From: Kappaphycus alvarezii
Lineage: Eukaryota; Rhodophyta; Florideophyceae; Gigartinales; Solieriaceae
Reading direction: 5' to 3'
NCBI GenBank assembly: GCA_002205965.3
Contig: NADL03000523.1
Span: 1,364,001 to 1,428,000 of the forward strand
DNA: 64,000 nucleotides
The notes beneath the pieces are model-generated. The model saw only the letters and a list, made by a program, of their open reading frames with translations. It did not search any database and was not told the origin of the DNA. The position numbers were made by a program, and so were the translations under genes. Of the stretch, positions 21,880 through 31,659 are shown one piece after another; position 1 is the stretch's first letter; each line of letters opens with the position of its first letter.

Positions 21880-22740
21880 CGCCGTGGTTTCAGTGGAACA
21901 CAAGTTTGAGATAAAGGACAAAAATCCAGTTTACCGCAAAGCTCTTCGGCTGGCTCCGCGTCACAATGATACGGTCCGACAAGAAGTTGGTAAAATGCTG
22001 AAAGCAGGTATTATTACCCCAGAGTCTTCAGCATAGTCCTTTCCTGTAGTGATATCTCCTAAGAACGGTAGAAAGTCGAGATTCTGCGTTGGCTACCGCA
22101 CTTTGAATAGTAAGATGAAGACCGTTCGTTGACCTTTGCCCAGTATAGAAGAAATTTTCGAAGCCAGCTAGGTATTCGCTACTCTCTACTTGCTCGCAGG
22201 ATACTGGCAGATTCATATGAGCAAAGATTATCAGGAGACGACTACCTTTGTTTTACGTTATTTAAATTCCAAGTCTGCGGTTATGCCCTTGGGCCTCATG
22301 AATGTGCCATCAGCGCATGAAAGACTTTTTTTCGAGAAATTCCCTTTGCCCCCATTTATATGGAAAATGTTGTTGTTTCTTCTAGCTTTTTCGAGAAGCA
22401 CATTAATCACTTAACTGTAGTTTTTCTGCGCTATCTGAAAGGCGGGCTTGAAACTCAAAATTACTAAGTGTTGACTTTGCAAAAAAGGTTGTAAATTTGA
22501 GCGCAAAATTAACAAAAAAGTGGTTTACGTCGACGAAGATAAAACTAAAGATATTAAAAAATACCCGTTTTCCGAAGGATAAGATTGCCTTTGCGGGGTT
22601 TCCCTGGCCTTGTCGGTCTTTACCGATGTTTTATTATGGACTTTGCCAATATTTCCGCCCCATTACATGCTTTTACGTCAATAAGGATTTCAACGTGACA
22701 AAGGAAATGACGGAGGTTTTCGAAACTTTCAAGAGAAGCT
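21880..22740 (+). pseudogene. gypsy-2 reverse transcriptase remnant
   Basis: Reads FEIKDKNPVYRKALRLAPRH, KAGIITPESSA, then a stop, FPVVISPKNGRKSRFCVGYR, YLLAGYWQIHMSKD and PLGLMNVPSAHERLFFEKF, the ordered RT blocks of Ty3/gypsy. The YVDD site has decayed to an unreadable MENVVV-like string near 22360. Downstream HINHLTVVFLRYLKGG is visible in another frame. Confidence 0.65.
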
Positions 22741-22779
22741 CAGCACCCCAATAGCTGTAGTTCTGACATACTTCTACTC

Positions 22780-23130
22780 CCCAGCTATAGTGGAAACTGA
22801 CTTTTCAAGCGTCGCAATAGGGGAATTCCTCTCCGATACAAAGGAACACGGGAAGATAAAACCCGTGCAGTGCGCTAACCGCACCATGAATTTGGCCGAA
22901 AAGAACTATTACGCATTTGAAAGGGAAGCTCTAGCGGTACTTTTTTTCCCAGAAGCTTAGGGTATACTTTTTGTCGACAAAACAATTCATTTTGGTCACT
23001 GATCACCAAGTCCTTTGCTAAACATTTAAAAAGAACGACATTCATGGAAGGTTAGCGCGGTGGATGGACTTTCTTACAGACTACGATTAAAGGGTCGAGT
23101 ATAGCCCGTCCAGAAATAATGTCTCCGCGG
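22780..23130 (+). pseudogene. gypsy-2 RNase H remnant
   Basis: Reads VQCANRTMNLAEKNYYAFER followed by EALAVLF, the conserved SRxLxxAExNYxxxExExLA block of gypsy RNase H, then LVTDHQVLC and RLARWMDFLTDYD in shifted frames. Broken by several stops. Confidence 0.6.
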
Positions 23131-23399
23131 ATCACCTGTCACGAGCCATCCCTATTTGTTCCATACCATCCCCAGGCTTCAACGAAGGAGACTTTATTTG
23201 CAAACGTTTGTTCAGTCGCTGTCGTGGAATACCATTCATCGGAATCCCATATTTTGAGGCCTCTCGTCATATACAGACATTTAATATCCAACAAGAAGAC
23301 GAAAACATGAGGGTTTCGATCAATTGTATGGCGAAGCGCTTCATAGTTTGCGTAGCGAAACTACTACGACGCACAAAAATGGGACTCAAGACTGTCCCA

Positions 23400-24300
23400 T
23401 TGCCGGCGGATAGGAAATCAATATTCTACAACTTCCAAGACGATATTGGGCACTAGAACACTGAAAACACAAATAAATTCGTCTCTAACTACTATTAGTG
23501 GCCGTAGATATATAAAAACATCCAAAAATACATGAAACGTTTTGAGGAATGTCAGAAGACAAAAAACGATTTCTGCATATCTTAAAAGGCCAAAAATTCC
23601 ACTGTTACACATATTAGAGACTTATTTAGTCGGTTACGGCGGGCTATTTTCGAAATTGAAGGGCGTGAGGAATTTTTTGCTCATTGCGGTACAGCATTTA
23701 GCGGGATGTCCAATCGCTTTGGAAACCGAAGATTCGTTGGCCAGAAATCTTGCTCAGTTAATAGAAAAGGATACTATTGCTCCATTTCGGTTCCTTGAGG
23801 ACCATTATATCCGACAAAGCGAGATGCTTCACCGCTGTATCTCTTAACGCAATTTTGGGGAAGCACGGAATCGCTTGGAGCACTCTTCTGGGCTATTCCT
23901 CCATGTCGAATGATAGGGCCGAGAGAATGGTACGCACCATCAATACTGCCGTCGAGAAAATGGCTCTGGGTCAGAGAATGGATTGGGAGGAGAGTTTACC
24001 GAATGTTTTGCTCTGGATAATGCCGTATTTGTCTCGCCTCTGTAGCATCCCCTTTCTGATTTATGTATGGAGTGGTGCCACGTATGAAATCATCAAATTC
24101 CCTAACTCTCATTCCCAACACATTGGAGATCCATCACAGGTTGAATCATCCAGCAAACGTGCCAATATTGGCACGAAAAAAGTAAGACCAAAAGTTTGTA
24201 TCTATAAATGAGGCCCTTGCGGAACGTGGAGGGCTCAACGTCGGTGACTGGGTCCTTCCACACATGAAGCGGCCTAGATAACAACAGTTAAGTGGCCATC
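23400..24300 (+). pseudogene. gypsy-2 integrase remnant
   Basis: Reads YMKRFEECQKTKND (zinc region), FSKLKGVRNFLLIAVQHLAG and then ISDKARCFTAVSLNAILGKH and SNDRAERMVRTINTAVEKM with the second Asp and the Glu. ALAERGGLNVGDWVLPHMKR follows at about 24215 as the GPY-like C-terminal start. Frames change repeatedly and stops are frequent. Confidence 0.65.
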
Positions 24301-24460
24301 TCTCAAGTCCAGATACTTCGGAACGTTCCAGATATGGGAAGGAGATCACTAGAGGTATTGGCCAACAACCTATGGTGGACGCCAGCCCCGAAATTCCATC
24401 CGCGCAAAGATTTCGATTACTTTTTTGGTTCACCCTAACAACCTGTAGAAACAGTGCCCT

Positions 24461-25046
24461 CCATTCTCGCTGATCATAATGGTCGCAGAGTTCAACTTTA
24501 GTAGAATTTGTCTCCTTTTTTTTGAATATTATGTTCTGTTCTGTTTTTTTTGTATTGCTGAATATTATGCTGGTTTTGTTAGTTTTATACACATGTCTAC
24601 AAGATGCTCATTGGTCACACTTTCATTTTCAATGGAAAATTTTCTGAGAAGTATCAAGCTCTCCTAAGAAACTTAGAATAAATTAAATATAAAGTAAAAG
24701 GAAATAGATTGATGGGACCTGTCGAATCACCGTAAACCCTCCCACTTGAAGCAACCCAGCTTAACCTTTACCTTCTATTGCGCTCCATCCCAGCCATGAT
24801 GTGCCCTTGTATGTGGAGGTAACTCATACTGGGCTTCAGCATCCGCTTCCCTCTCCATCATCGCCGATCTTCTCCGGAGGCACTATGTTCTACTCCCGTG
24901 CTCAACTTCGCCAACTGCTTTGTCCTCGCTATTGCGGTGTTTTCGCATAACCAATGATAGGCTTCAATGAGTATACAGGAAGTCTAAAACTGCACCTCCG
25001 AGCACCCCAGATTCCTATTCACCGTCGTTTCGCTAATTCAGGGTAA
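24461..25046. other. No gene recognised
   Basis: AT-rich at first, then mixed composition. No open frame with a motif. The first part may be the 3' untranslated region of gypsy-2. Confidence 0.3.
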
Positions 25047-25262
25047 GGAAGAGGGCGCACAAGAAGTTGCGCAAGCCGAGAAAGCACACAGGTCGAGGAG
25101 GCACACAAGCCGAGAAGGCGCACATGCCGAGAAGGTGGACAAGCTGGGAAGGCATAAAAGCCCGGAAGGAGAACAGGCCGAGAAGGTGCACAGTCCGAGA
25201 GGTCGCACAAGCAGAGAAGGAGCGCAGACCGACAAGAAGCACAAGCCGAGAAATAAGTCAAT
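25047..25262. repeat. Minisatellite, unit about 15 bp
   Basis: About fourteen imperfect units resembling GCACAAGCCGAGAAG in tandem. All six frames are open through most of it because the unit length is a multiple of three, which explains the several overlapping frames here. I regard those as non-coding. Confidence 0.8.
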
Positions 25263-25364
25263 AATATTAAGAAAATGATTTGTACATCGCAACATAAATG
25301 TACACGTATTCGCTATCGTGCTTGCACGGCTACTGAGATTGCCCGACTGCCGTTGGCTAAATTC

Positions 25365-25409
25365 TCTCGAATCTCTTGTCGCCTTCCGAAGGCGACAGGA
25401 GATTCGAGA
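25365..25409. repeat. Inverted repeat, 21-bp arms, 3-bp loop
   Basis: Left arm 25365-25385 and right arm 25389-25409 pair at 20 of 21 positions around CCG. The arms contain TCTCGAATCTC and GTCGCCTT. The only mismatch is a G-T type pair in RNA. It is a strong hairpin in either strand. Confidence 0.85.
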
Positions 25410-26107
25410 AGTATGCACAGCGATGACCATAGTCCGTTGTCTCCCTTTGGTGGTACTCATTAGCCCAGCTCATAAAGTCTCTTCGCCTCCTAACCCTTCC
25501 TAGGTCAGCAGTCATACCAAGCCTTCATTATACGAGACTTGCTGTTGTCGCGCACAGTACGAGTTCCCACTACAAATAAGCACTGCCAAGAGTGCAAGCC
25601 GAGAAGCAAGAGCCAGCAAGTACAAATTTGGGAAGCGTTGGCGGGGAGGCTTGAAGGGTTTGAATGAGTGCCAGGCTGAGACACTGTAGTGTACAGTATG
25701 GGTCTCCGCGGTCCGTTTTGAAGACAGGGTGGTGTTGGACTTTGGATTGTTTTTAATTACTTTATGTAAAGTATAGTAAAACACTATACTGTTCGGGTTA
25801 TATTCGTATTTTAGACTACAATACTAAAATTTATTCATTTCTGTTGTATCGTCAACGTTGCATACAATATGCGGCCACAAATTTGGCCCCTGAGAGCCAT
25901 ATGTACAGTATTTTACATGGCCTTAGATTTGGATCGCGGGCGCTATGTACAGTACCTTGCACGGCTTTGGGCCACAGTTTGTGAACATCGCACTACAGAC
26001 AGCGCAATAAGCACAACAAACGGGCGAAAAGTACTGTAAAGGCTACTTTATATCTTTGTTTTAAGATTTCAGTACTATCTAGAGCGTTTTGATATTTTTG
26101 AGTTGTC
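25410..26107. other. No gene recognised
   Basis: Contains several TGTACAGTA and TTACAGTA-type words (25906, 25946, 26030) also seen elsewhere in the window, but no ORF or element ends. Possibly the upstream region of the broken gene that follows. Confidence 0.3.
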
Positions 26108-26116
26108 TATAAAAAG
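26108..26116 (+). promoter_or_regulatory. TATA box candidate TATAAAAAG
   Basis: A good TATA match 112 bp upstream of the ATG at 26228, followed by a C- and A-rich leader without upstream ATG until 26228. It suggests that the broken reading frame below was once a transcribed gene. Confidence 0.45.
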
Positions 26117-26227
26117 AGGAGTGAGGAGGTATTCGAGACAGAACTACAGAAGCGGATAAGACCCCGAACACCCCCGAACACCAGAACACCTCCCAAGCAC
26201 TACCACAACCACGTTGCTCTTCCATAT

Positions 26228-26398
26228 ATGTTGTCTTCAAAAAACAGGTGTCCCTTGTCTCCTTGGACTTACGGTGGTCATATCGAAGTTCAAGTGGGCA
26301 ATACCCATTACACCGTAGATTTACCTTATCTCTTTGGAATTTCGGAGCTTAGCGCGATGTTCAATGGGACAATACCCTCAGTGAATGCTAAATTTTAA
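26228..26398 (+). pseudogene. BTB/POZ-like N-terminal fragment
   Basis: A 56-codon ATG frame with HIEVQVGNTHYTVDLPYLFG followed by ISELSAMFNG. The pattern of a beta-strand with VGN, a hydrophobic helix and the S-x-x-F/M-x-x-M-F-x-G run resembles the start of BTB/POZ domains, which mediate dimerisation. The frame then ends at TAA and the rest of the domain is not readable. Two C2H2 fingers follow 450 bp downstream, and BTB plus zinc finger is a known combination for transcription regulators. The BTB call is tentative. Confidence 0.35.
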
Positions 26399-27026
26399 AA
26401 CTTCTTGGGACTCCAAGGGAGTGATTGGAGGGTTAAGTAGGCTACTACGGACTTCGGAGGATCATCGAAGTTACAGGGAGCACCGATGACGGTACGAAAT
26501 AGAAGGAATTGTCAACAAATCCACCAAAGCGGAGAGTGCTACCATCTTGGCCTACAAGAGGCAACCATCTTTTGATAATGAGGTCGAGAAAGGGCCCGAA
26601 AAATCCAAACAGGCCTCTTTCCCCGCCTCGTCTTCTTCACAGGCCTCTATCCACTCAACAAAGACCTCCCGTTCTCCACAGCTTGCCTCTCGTCCTTCTC
26701 ATCGCACAATTGACCTTGAGTCTTCTTTTGCAGCTACTTTTTTTCCGAGCTCAGGACCGGATTGACCTCAAATGTACTACTTCGTTAAAGATTGCGACTG
26801 ACGGAAAAGGAGTGAGAGCAAAAAGAAAGGCAAGAAATCCTAATTCCATTGTCGCATCTGCGACATTGTGTTTTTCAGTTGAGGGCAACATGCTGTCCAC
26901 GAGGCTGGTGGGAAGCACCAGAGGGTATAAAAAAGGTGAAGGGAGAGCAACAATCCCCTGCGGTGTACCCAGTGCGTAATTACTTTCGGCCAGAAGATCG
27001 ACCTAGAGACCCACCAGCGCAGTAAC
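26399..27026 (+). pseudogene. Two C2H2 zinc fingers with Ser/Pro-rich region, broken gene
   Basis: In one frame 26844-26910 reads FHCRICDIVFFS, a stop, GQHAVHEAGGKH, and 26958-27026 reads LRCTQCVITFGQKIDLETHQ followed by RSNTY. Both have the spacing C-x2-C-x12-H-x5-H of the U1-like finger class; the last His of the second is Tyr. Two more stops lie between them. Before the fingers a Ser/Pro-rich stretch (FPASSSSQASIHSTKTSRS, 26610 onward) is open. The same region is open for 156 codons in another frame. It is most likely a decayed DNA- or RNA-binding gene joined to the BTB-like piece. Confidence 0.5.
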
Positions 27027-27464
27027 ACGTATCGTAGAATACTTTGCTTTATCACCGAAAAGGGGCGTATTTATATTATTTTATTGAGTTTAAATTGCTA
27101 GGAACAAAAACAAAGAAAAAAAGAAAAAGAAAGAGAAAGGAAGCGAATCAATTAAGCAATGAAACAATTGAAATTTGAAATTTTCAACATCCTAAGATTT
27201 TCAAAATATCAAAATCAAATTAGAAGCCCTCAAATAGAGGCGCGGAAAAAGAAGCAACCAGAGCCCGTTTTCTAGTGCCTAACAAAGACCAGCACTCATA
27301 ATTTTCTAGGACGTACCGGCCACTGTTGGTCACACGCATTTCGGCGCTTGCTTATATATGTAGGCTAGGTGCCTGTTACGCGCGGTAAAAGGGAGGCAAA
27401 ACAACGACCGACACCAACAGGCCTGATACTGTAATGGCAGGTGTAGAACCATCTCTACTCTCGG
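27027..27464. other. Purine-rich spacer
   Basis: An A/G-only run of about 45 bp lies at 27103-27147. No ORF or repeat shared with other parts of the window. Confidence 0.3.
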
Positions 27465-27760
27465 AAGATGGCACCCCGACGCTCACGCGTTGCTAACCGA
27501 AGTCGCACGCAACGTTGCTACGAGGGCAAAGGAGACCTACGAAAATGTCAAACAAGTTTTAACACAACGTCATGCCGAAGCTGCAGTGATGTCCAATGGA
27601 TCGTGCTTGTTGGCTAGCCTCCAGCTAATTTTCTACCGGTTCGGCAGCCTCCTGTCAATCCTTTACGTTGTAAGCTTTTACCCGCATCACGAAATCCCTC
27701 AGGGAACAGCTTACCTCATTTTTCATGGATTACAATCAGCCCAAATTTCCCCCATAAAAA
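27465..27760 (+). pseudogene. LINE L1 C-terminal fragment with 3' tail
   Basis: From 27466 reads PDAHALLTEVARNVATRAKE, TYENVKQVLTQRHAEAAVMS and NGSCLLASLQL, then 3' UTR ending in the tail motif (ATCCCTCAGGGAACAGCT, CATGGATTACAATCAGCCCA, AATTTCCCCC) by 27757. It is truncated on the 5' side. It sits just left of the Harbinger element. Confidence 0.7.
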
Positions 27761-27863
27761 CTATTTGATGTAAAATGCTGACAGTAGGTAAGTAATGAGT
27801 GCGGTAAATATCATCTTCTTAGCTACTGTAGCTAAGATACTTTGAGGCGTAAGCGGAGATTTG

Positions 27864-27900
27864 AGGGGTTCAAGTACCGTTCGGTAAAATATTCCGGTAC
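27864..27900 (+). repeat. Left terminal inverted repeat of the Harbinger element
   Basis: GGGGTTCAAGTACCGTTCGG and following bases; pairs with 30440-30488 read in reverse, best over ACCGTTCGGTA and TCCGGTA. Confidence 0.55.
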
Positions 27901-27968
27901 GACAGTACCCATTTTTGTACTGCTACCAAAAAAAATAAATTGGTTTTGGCACACAGTTCGGTAGTAAT

Positions 27969-29146
27969 ATGGGTGTGAGGGGTCGACGCTGCATCCCCTC
28001 ACCACAACACCAAAATGCGTATGTAAAGGTACGAAATCGTGCAATTTCGGCCCTGTTTCGCTTAGTGCGATGCAGAAATGCAGATGCAAGTAATCTTCTG
28101 ACAGGCCTGTTCATGAGGCAAGTATTACGTGGTGCGATTGAAGAGGCGTTATACGCCGAGCGTCTTTTACGCGTGCGCAGTATTCGCTTCTCGGTCGACA
28201 ACCTCGACGATGCTGTCTGTCTAAAACGCTACCGCTTTACAAAAGCAGATATATACAACATAGTTGCTATGCTGTCCTGGCCTATAAGCGCAAATTCAAC
28301 TGCACGACGTCGTTATAGAACTAACGTTATGCTGTCTTTCTGTTTGCTTTGTAGAAGTCTGGGAACCATGTCAAGATGGTGTGATCTTGAGGAGGAGCTT
28401 GAAATGAAGGCATCGGAGCTAGATGAAATATTCTACGAGGCGTTAGAGTTGATGTATACTCGGTTTAGTAAAACGATGACCGAATACAAAGAATCCTTTG
28501 TGCAAAACCGTGCTTAGTTGTATGCAGAATGTGTGAAGGCAGTAGGTGCTCTTTTGGATAGTTGTGTGGGGTTTATAGACAGTACCAATCTGTATATATC
28601 ACGTCCGAAGTGGATAGGACAAAGAGCTACATATAACGGTCACAAGCGGCGAAATTGTCTTAAGTTCCAAGCAATAAGTCTTCCAGATGGACTGCTCTTT
28701 AACATGTTTGGTCCAGTAGAGGAACGTCGTCATGATATGACGTTGTTTAGAAGGCCTAACTTAGCTGCGGACTTCGAAAGGTCCCTGTTCGTTGGGAGTA
28801 GCCAATTCTACATCTATGGGGACTCTATCTACGTGCTGAGTGCATTAACACAAGTAGTATATAGGGCGCATCACTCACGACAGAACAGAAGGAATTTAAG
28901 AAAAGGATTTCAGCTGTTCGAATAGCTATAAAATGGGCTTTCAAGGATATCAAGAAATACTTTACTCACGTAGACTCGTCGCGCAAGCTCACCCTTGGAC
29001 AAACACCTGCGGGGCTGTGGTATCATGTCTCCACTGTGTTGTGGAACATGCGAACGTGTTTATATGGATGTTAAAGCTCGCAGTTCTTCAAGTGCCGTCC
29101 TCCACTGCTTGGGACATATCTAAGGGAAATGGGAACCCTTGACTAA
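27969..29146 (+). pseudogene. PIF/Harbinger transposase, broken
   Basis: The first 182 codons end in LEEELEMKASELDEIFYEAL and a TAG at 28515. The same frame then gives CVGFIDSTNLYISRP (first Asp), WIGQRATYNGHKRRNCLKFQ, GLLFNMFGPVEERRHDMTLF and YIYGDSIYV (second Asp). A frameshift near 28890 moves to RISAVRIAIKWAF, where the third catalytic residue, normally Glu in a VEW/IEW context, is Lys. WNMRTCLYGC, a stop, and FFKCRPPLLGTYLRE finish the protein at 29146. Two stops, one frameshift and an E-to-K change make it inactive. Length (about 390 residues) and order fit the family. Confidence 0.75.
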
Positions 29147-29314
29147 AAAGAGCCCATCAGCGTCCGGGGCACCGCCCCGGACCCCGTCTTGCTCGCCCGC
29201 AATGACGAGCGAAGTCGTTTTGAAAGCTGCGTCGGCTCGTCGCAAGCTCCTCGCATGCCGCAGCATTCAACGACTTTGCCCTCGCTCCTCCCACGCAGAA
29301 GTAAACAAACCTAC

Positions 29315-30302
29315 TCAGTCCTTTTTCGACCGCACCTCTCTGATCAGCTCCAACATAGAACGCTGTACCTCCAAACCCAATCTACGCTCGGCTGCCGCCT
29401 CCTCAGCTCTCTTTTTCTCTTCCTCAAACCTTCTCGGCTCTAGGTCCACCCTTCGTCTCTCAATATCGTTGCGGTGCTTTGCAGCGATAGCTTGTGTCTC
29501 AATGCGGTGGTTATCAAGGGCAAGGCGCTTTTCCTCAAACGCCAGCCTTTTCTCGTCACGACGCTCCTGTCGACCAAGCAAACCTAAGCGCTCCTCCCCC
29601 CCTTTCCACCGCTGAAATAGCTCTGCTCATGTCCGTTGCTGCTTGCGTCTGACTTGTCTTCTGCTTCTTTGGCGTTGCTATTTCATCATCGCCATCAGGA
29701 CTTCCACGCTTTGATGCCCTGGCCATTGCCATATCTCTTACCTTTTCTCCTGCAGTTACAAGCTCTGCATCCTTATCTGCTGCCTCCGACTTAATTTTTG
29801 CTTTCTCCTGCTTGAAATCATCTATTTCTGTGATCAGATCCTGACAGAGCTGCTCATACCCGCCATACTCTTCGGCAACGCTGGATTAAGCCGCCATCTC
29901 TGCGTATTCTTTACGAAACTTACCTATGATAAGTTTGAAGCGTTCCTGGCAGTGATTACCTTCCGCTTTCCCTTGCACCAACCCTAAAGCGTTGAAGTGC
30001 TTAGCCACTTCCTCAAAAAGCACTAACGTCTGTCTGTGTGGTGCGCGGTGAGCCCCAGCGGCTTGTACCTCTTTCAAAAGGGCGAGGTCCAGATCGGATG
30101 TAAACTTTCGCATAGTTGCTGTCGATGCAGCAGAGGCCTCTGCAGATGCTTGGAGCCCTGTCAACTCAACGCCTTGCGTTGCATGGCGCAGTGGAGAGGG
30201 TTGGCTTGCCTGCGTTGGCTGCTGACGGGTTTGCTCCTCTGGAACCACAATTGCTCCTGAAGGGGCTTGACGTGTAGGGGGTAGAATGGGGGTGGATGGC
30301 AT
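29315..30302 (-). pseudogene. SANT/Myb-like DNA-binding protein of Harbinger element, broken
   Basis: Minus-strand gene with likely ATG at 30300-30302 (MPSTPILPPTRQAPSG). A trihelix/Myb-type region reads RKFTSDLDLALLKEVQAAGA, LVLFEEVAKHFNALG and CQERFKLIIGKFRKEYAEMA, after which a TAA interrupts. The frame continues with a Lys/Glu-rich coiled coil (KASKRGSPDGDDE-like nuclear signal region). A run of seven Cs near 29596 shifts the frame to a Glu/Arg coiled coil ending at 29315 (RRDEKRLAFEEKRLALDNHR). In this superfamily such a protein assists transposase nuclear entry and binding to the element ends. Dead in this copy. Confidence 0.7.
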
Positions 30303-30439
30303 GGTGGTGGTGGTGTAGAATTGGCAGTTGCTGAGGGCTAGGAATGGGTCTTTAACTACCCAAGAAAATTTCGGTACACAGAGGTGAAGACCGAAACTTC
30401 GGTCAGACATTTCGGTACCACGATGTTAACCCTAATTTC

Positions 30440-30488
30440 GTACCGAAATTTCTACCGGATATATACCGAACGGTGTTTGCCAAAACCC
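30440..30488 (-). repeat. Right terminal inverted repeat of the Harbinger element
   Basis: Contains TACCGGATATATACCGAACG and GTTTGCCAAAACCC, the inverted counterpart of 27864-27900. Confidence 0.55.
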
Positions 30489-30595
30489 ACTATTGATGCA
30501 GTATGATTTTACTGTCGAGTGCTGCCAACAACAATCCAATCTACAGGAAAAATAATTCTTTCAGACTGTACCGTACAATAATCATGTAATCCTGA

Positions 30596-31015
30596 AAAGG
30601 GGGAAAATTGGGGTGTTTAAATGATTGAAAAATAGGTTAGCCTATGCTCCAAAACGCATCAAGTAATTGGTACAAGTGGTCAGAATGGGAGAACCAACCA
30701 ACGGAGTTATTCCGGGTCAAAGTCGCAAGAAGGGCGCCGCGAGACCAGCCAGCAGGCAGGCCGCGTTGGACGTGGCAGCGGCCGCAGCTTGCCTTTGCAT
30801 GAATATCCCGCGAACCTTCCCATATGATTCCATGGCCCTGACAGCAACGCTTCTTGCCGCCTCGGTTATGGCGGCGTTAGCATCTGGATGCCAACCGCCG
30901 AGGGTGGATATGGGCACGGGGACGAGTCTGCCTCGAGAGGAAATAGCGATGGTATTCTGAAAATAAAACCTGTGATATAACAAGACTACTGTCGCGTCTC
31001 GAAAAAATCCACGCT
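30596..31015 (-). pseudogene. LINE L1 C-terminal fragment with 3' tail
   Basis: Minus strand reads SSRGRLVPVPISTLGGWHPD, ANAAITEAARSVAVRAMESY and AAAAATSNAACLLAGLAAPF to 30717, then 3' UTR ending in the tail motif near 30598 (reversed ATTTAAACACCCCAATTTTC). The coding part has no stop over its last 95 codons, but it lacks everything upstream. Confidence 0.65.
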
Positions 31016-31659
31016 TTTCACCAAATGCCCCCATCATGCTGAATGCGTCTGACCTCCGGAGGGCATTGGCAGGAGGCGCTATAGTGATTATTAAAAAGAA
31101 GCTTATTTCTGGCGTAAAGGGAAATATAGTAAAGCAGTGCTAAGACAGTCTATAATCGCCAAACGTATATTGCATCGACATGTCTTCTAACCGGATTACC
31201 CTCCACCTGCTCTACACGTAGCGAGCCACAACTTCCGTACACGGCACACATCTTCCTTACATTAAAATAACCCAAAAATTTCCGCCTTTCCTTTCCGGAA
31301 CCACTTGCCATGATTCATCCGAGGTCAGCATATTGTAAACTGTCTACTTTTATGTGCACTGCCTCATACTATCAGCATACCAAAGCGTCCTTTGTCTTCC
31401 GTTCATCGGCATGCCAGCGAACGGCACTCTAGGATTAGACGTGGACAAGATTCATCCCCTAGGCGCAGTCCCGATAAATATCCATCCTGGCAGTCAAAGC
31501 TTTGTGCAAACAAACTGTTCCCTAGACTGCCGGAACATTCAAAATTTGGTCTACCAATGCGCAGATTGCGCTCCAATCTTGAGCATCTAATAATCACCTG
31601 ATCTTCAATGCTATCTTCAGTCGACCTTTCACTCCCCGTCATGGCCTCCTTAAGTACAA
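31016..31659. other. Spacer with one LINE-tail motif
   Basis: 31250-31290 holds ACATTAAAATAACCCAAAAA followed by TTTCCGCC, a tail motif with no LINE coding next to it, so a strongly 5'-truncated insertion. Otherwise a 129-codon minus frame (31403-31792) and a 78-codon plus frame overlap without recognisable content. Confidence 0.4.

Larger units (their letters stand above)
21215..24460 (+). mobile_element. gypsy-2: heavily decayed Ty3/gypsy element
   Basis: Protease, RT, RNase H and integrase blocks follow each other in the Ty3/gypsy order on the plus strand, in many frames with dozens of stops. No LTR pair was recognised, so the ends are only where coding similarity fades. AT-rich base composition differs from the GC-richer gypsy-1, in keeping with long decay. 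Confidence 0.65.
27864..30488. mobile_element. PIF/Harbinger DNA transposon, 2.6 kb, both genes present but dead
   Basis: The termini carry an imperfect inverted repeat: left ACCGTTCGGTAAAATATTCC near 27876, right (reversed) ACCGTTCGGTATATATCC near 30470, each preceded outward by GGGG-TTC or GGGTTTT. Inside are a DDE transposase (plus strand) and a SANT/Myb-like protein (minus strand), converging tail to tail, the two-gene layout of PIF/Harbinger elements. No clear 3-bp target duplication could be fixed. Both genes have nonsense and frameshift lesions, so the copy is not autonomous. Confidence 0.75.

Noticed and set aside
25019..25460. Cys/Leu-rich minus-strand frames
   Set aside because: Produced by the 15-bp minisatellite and the hairpin.
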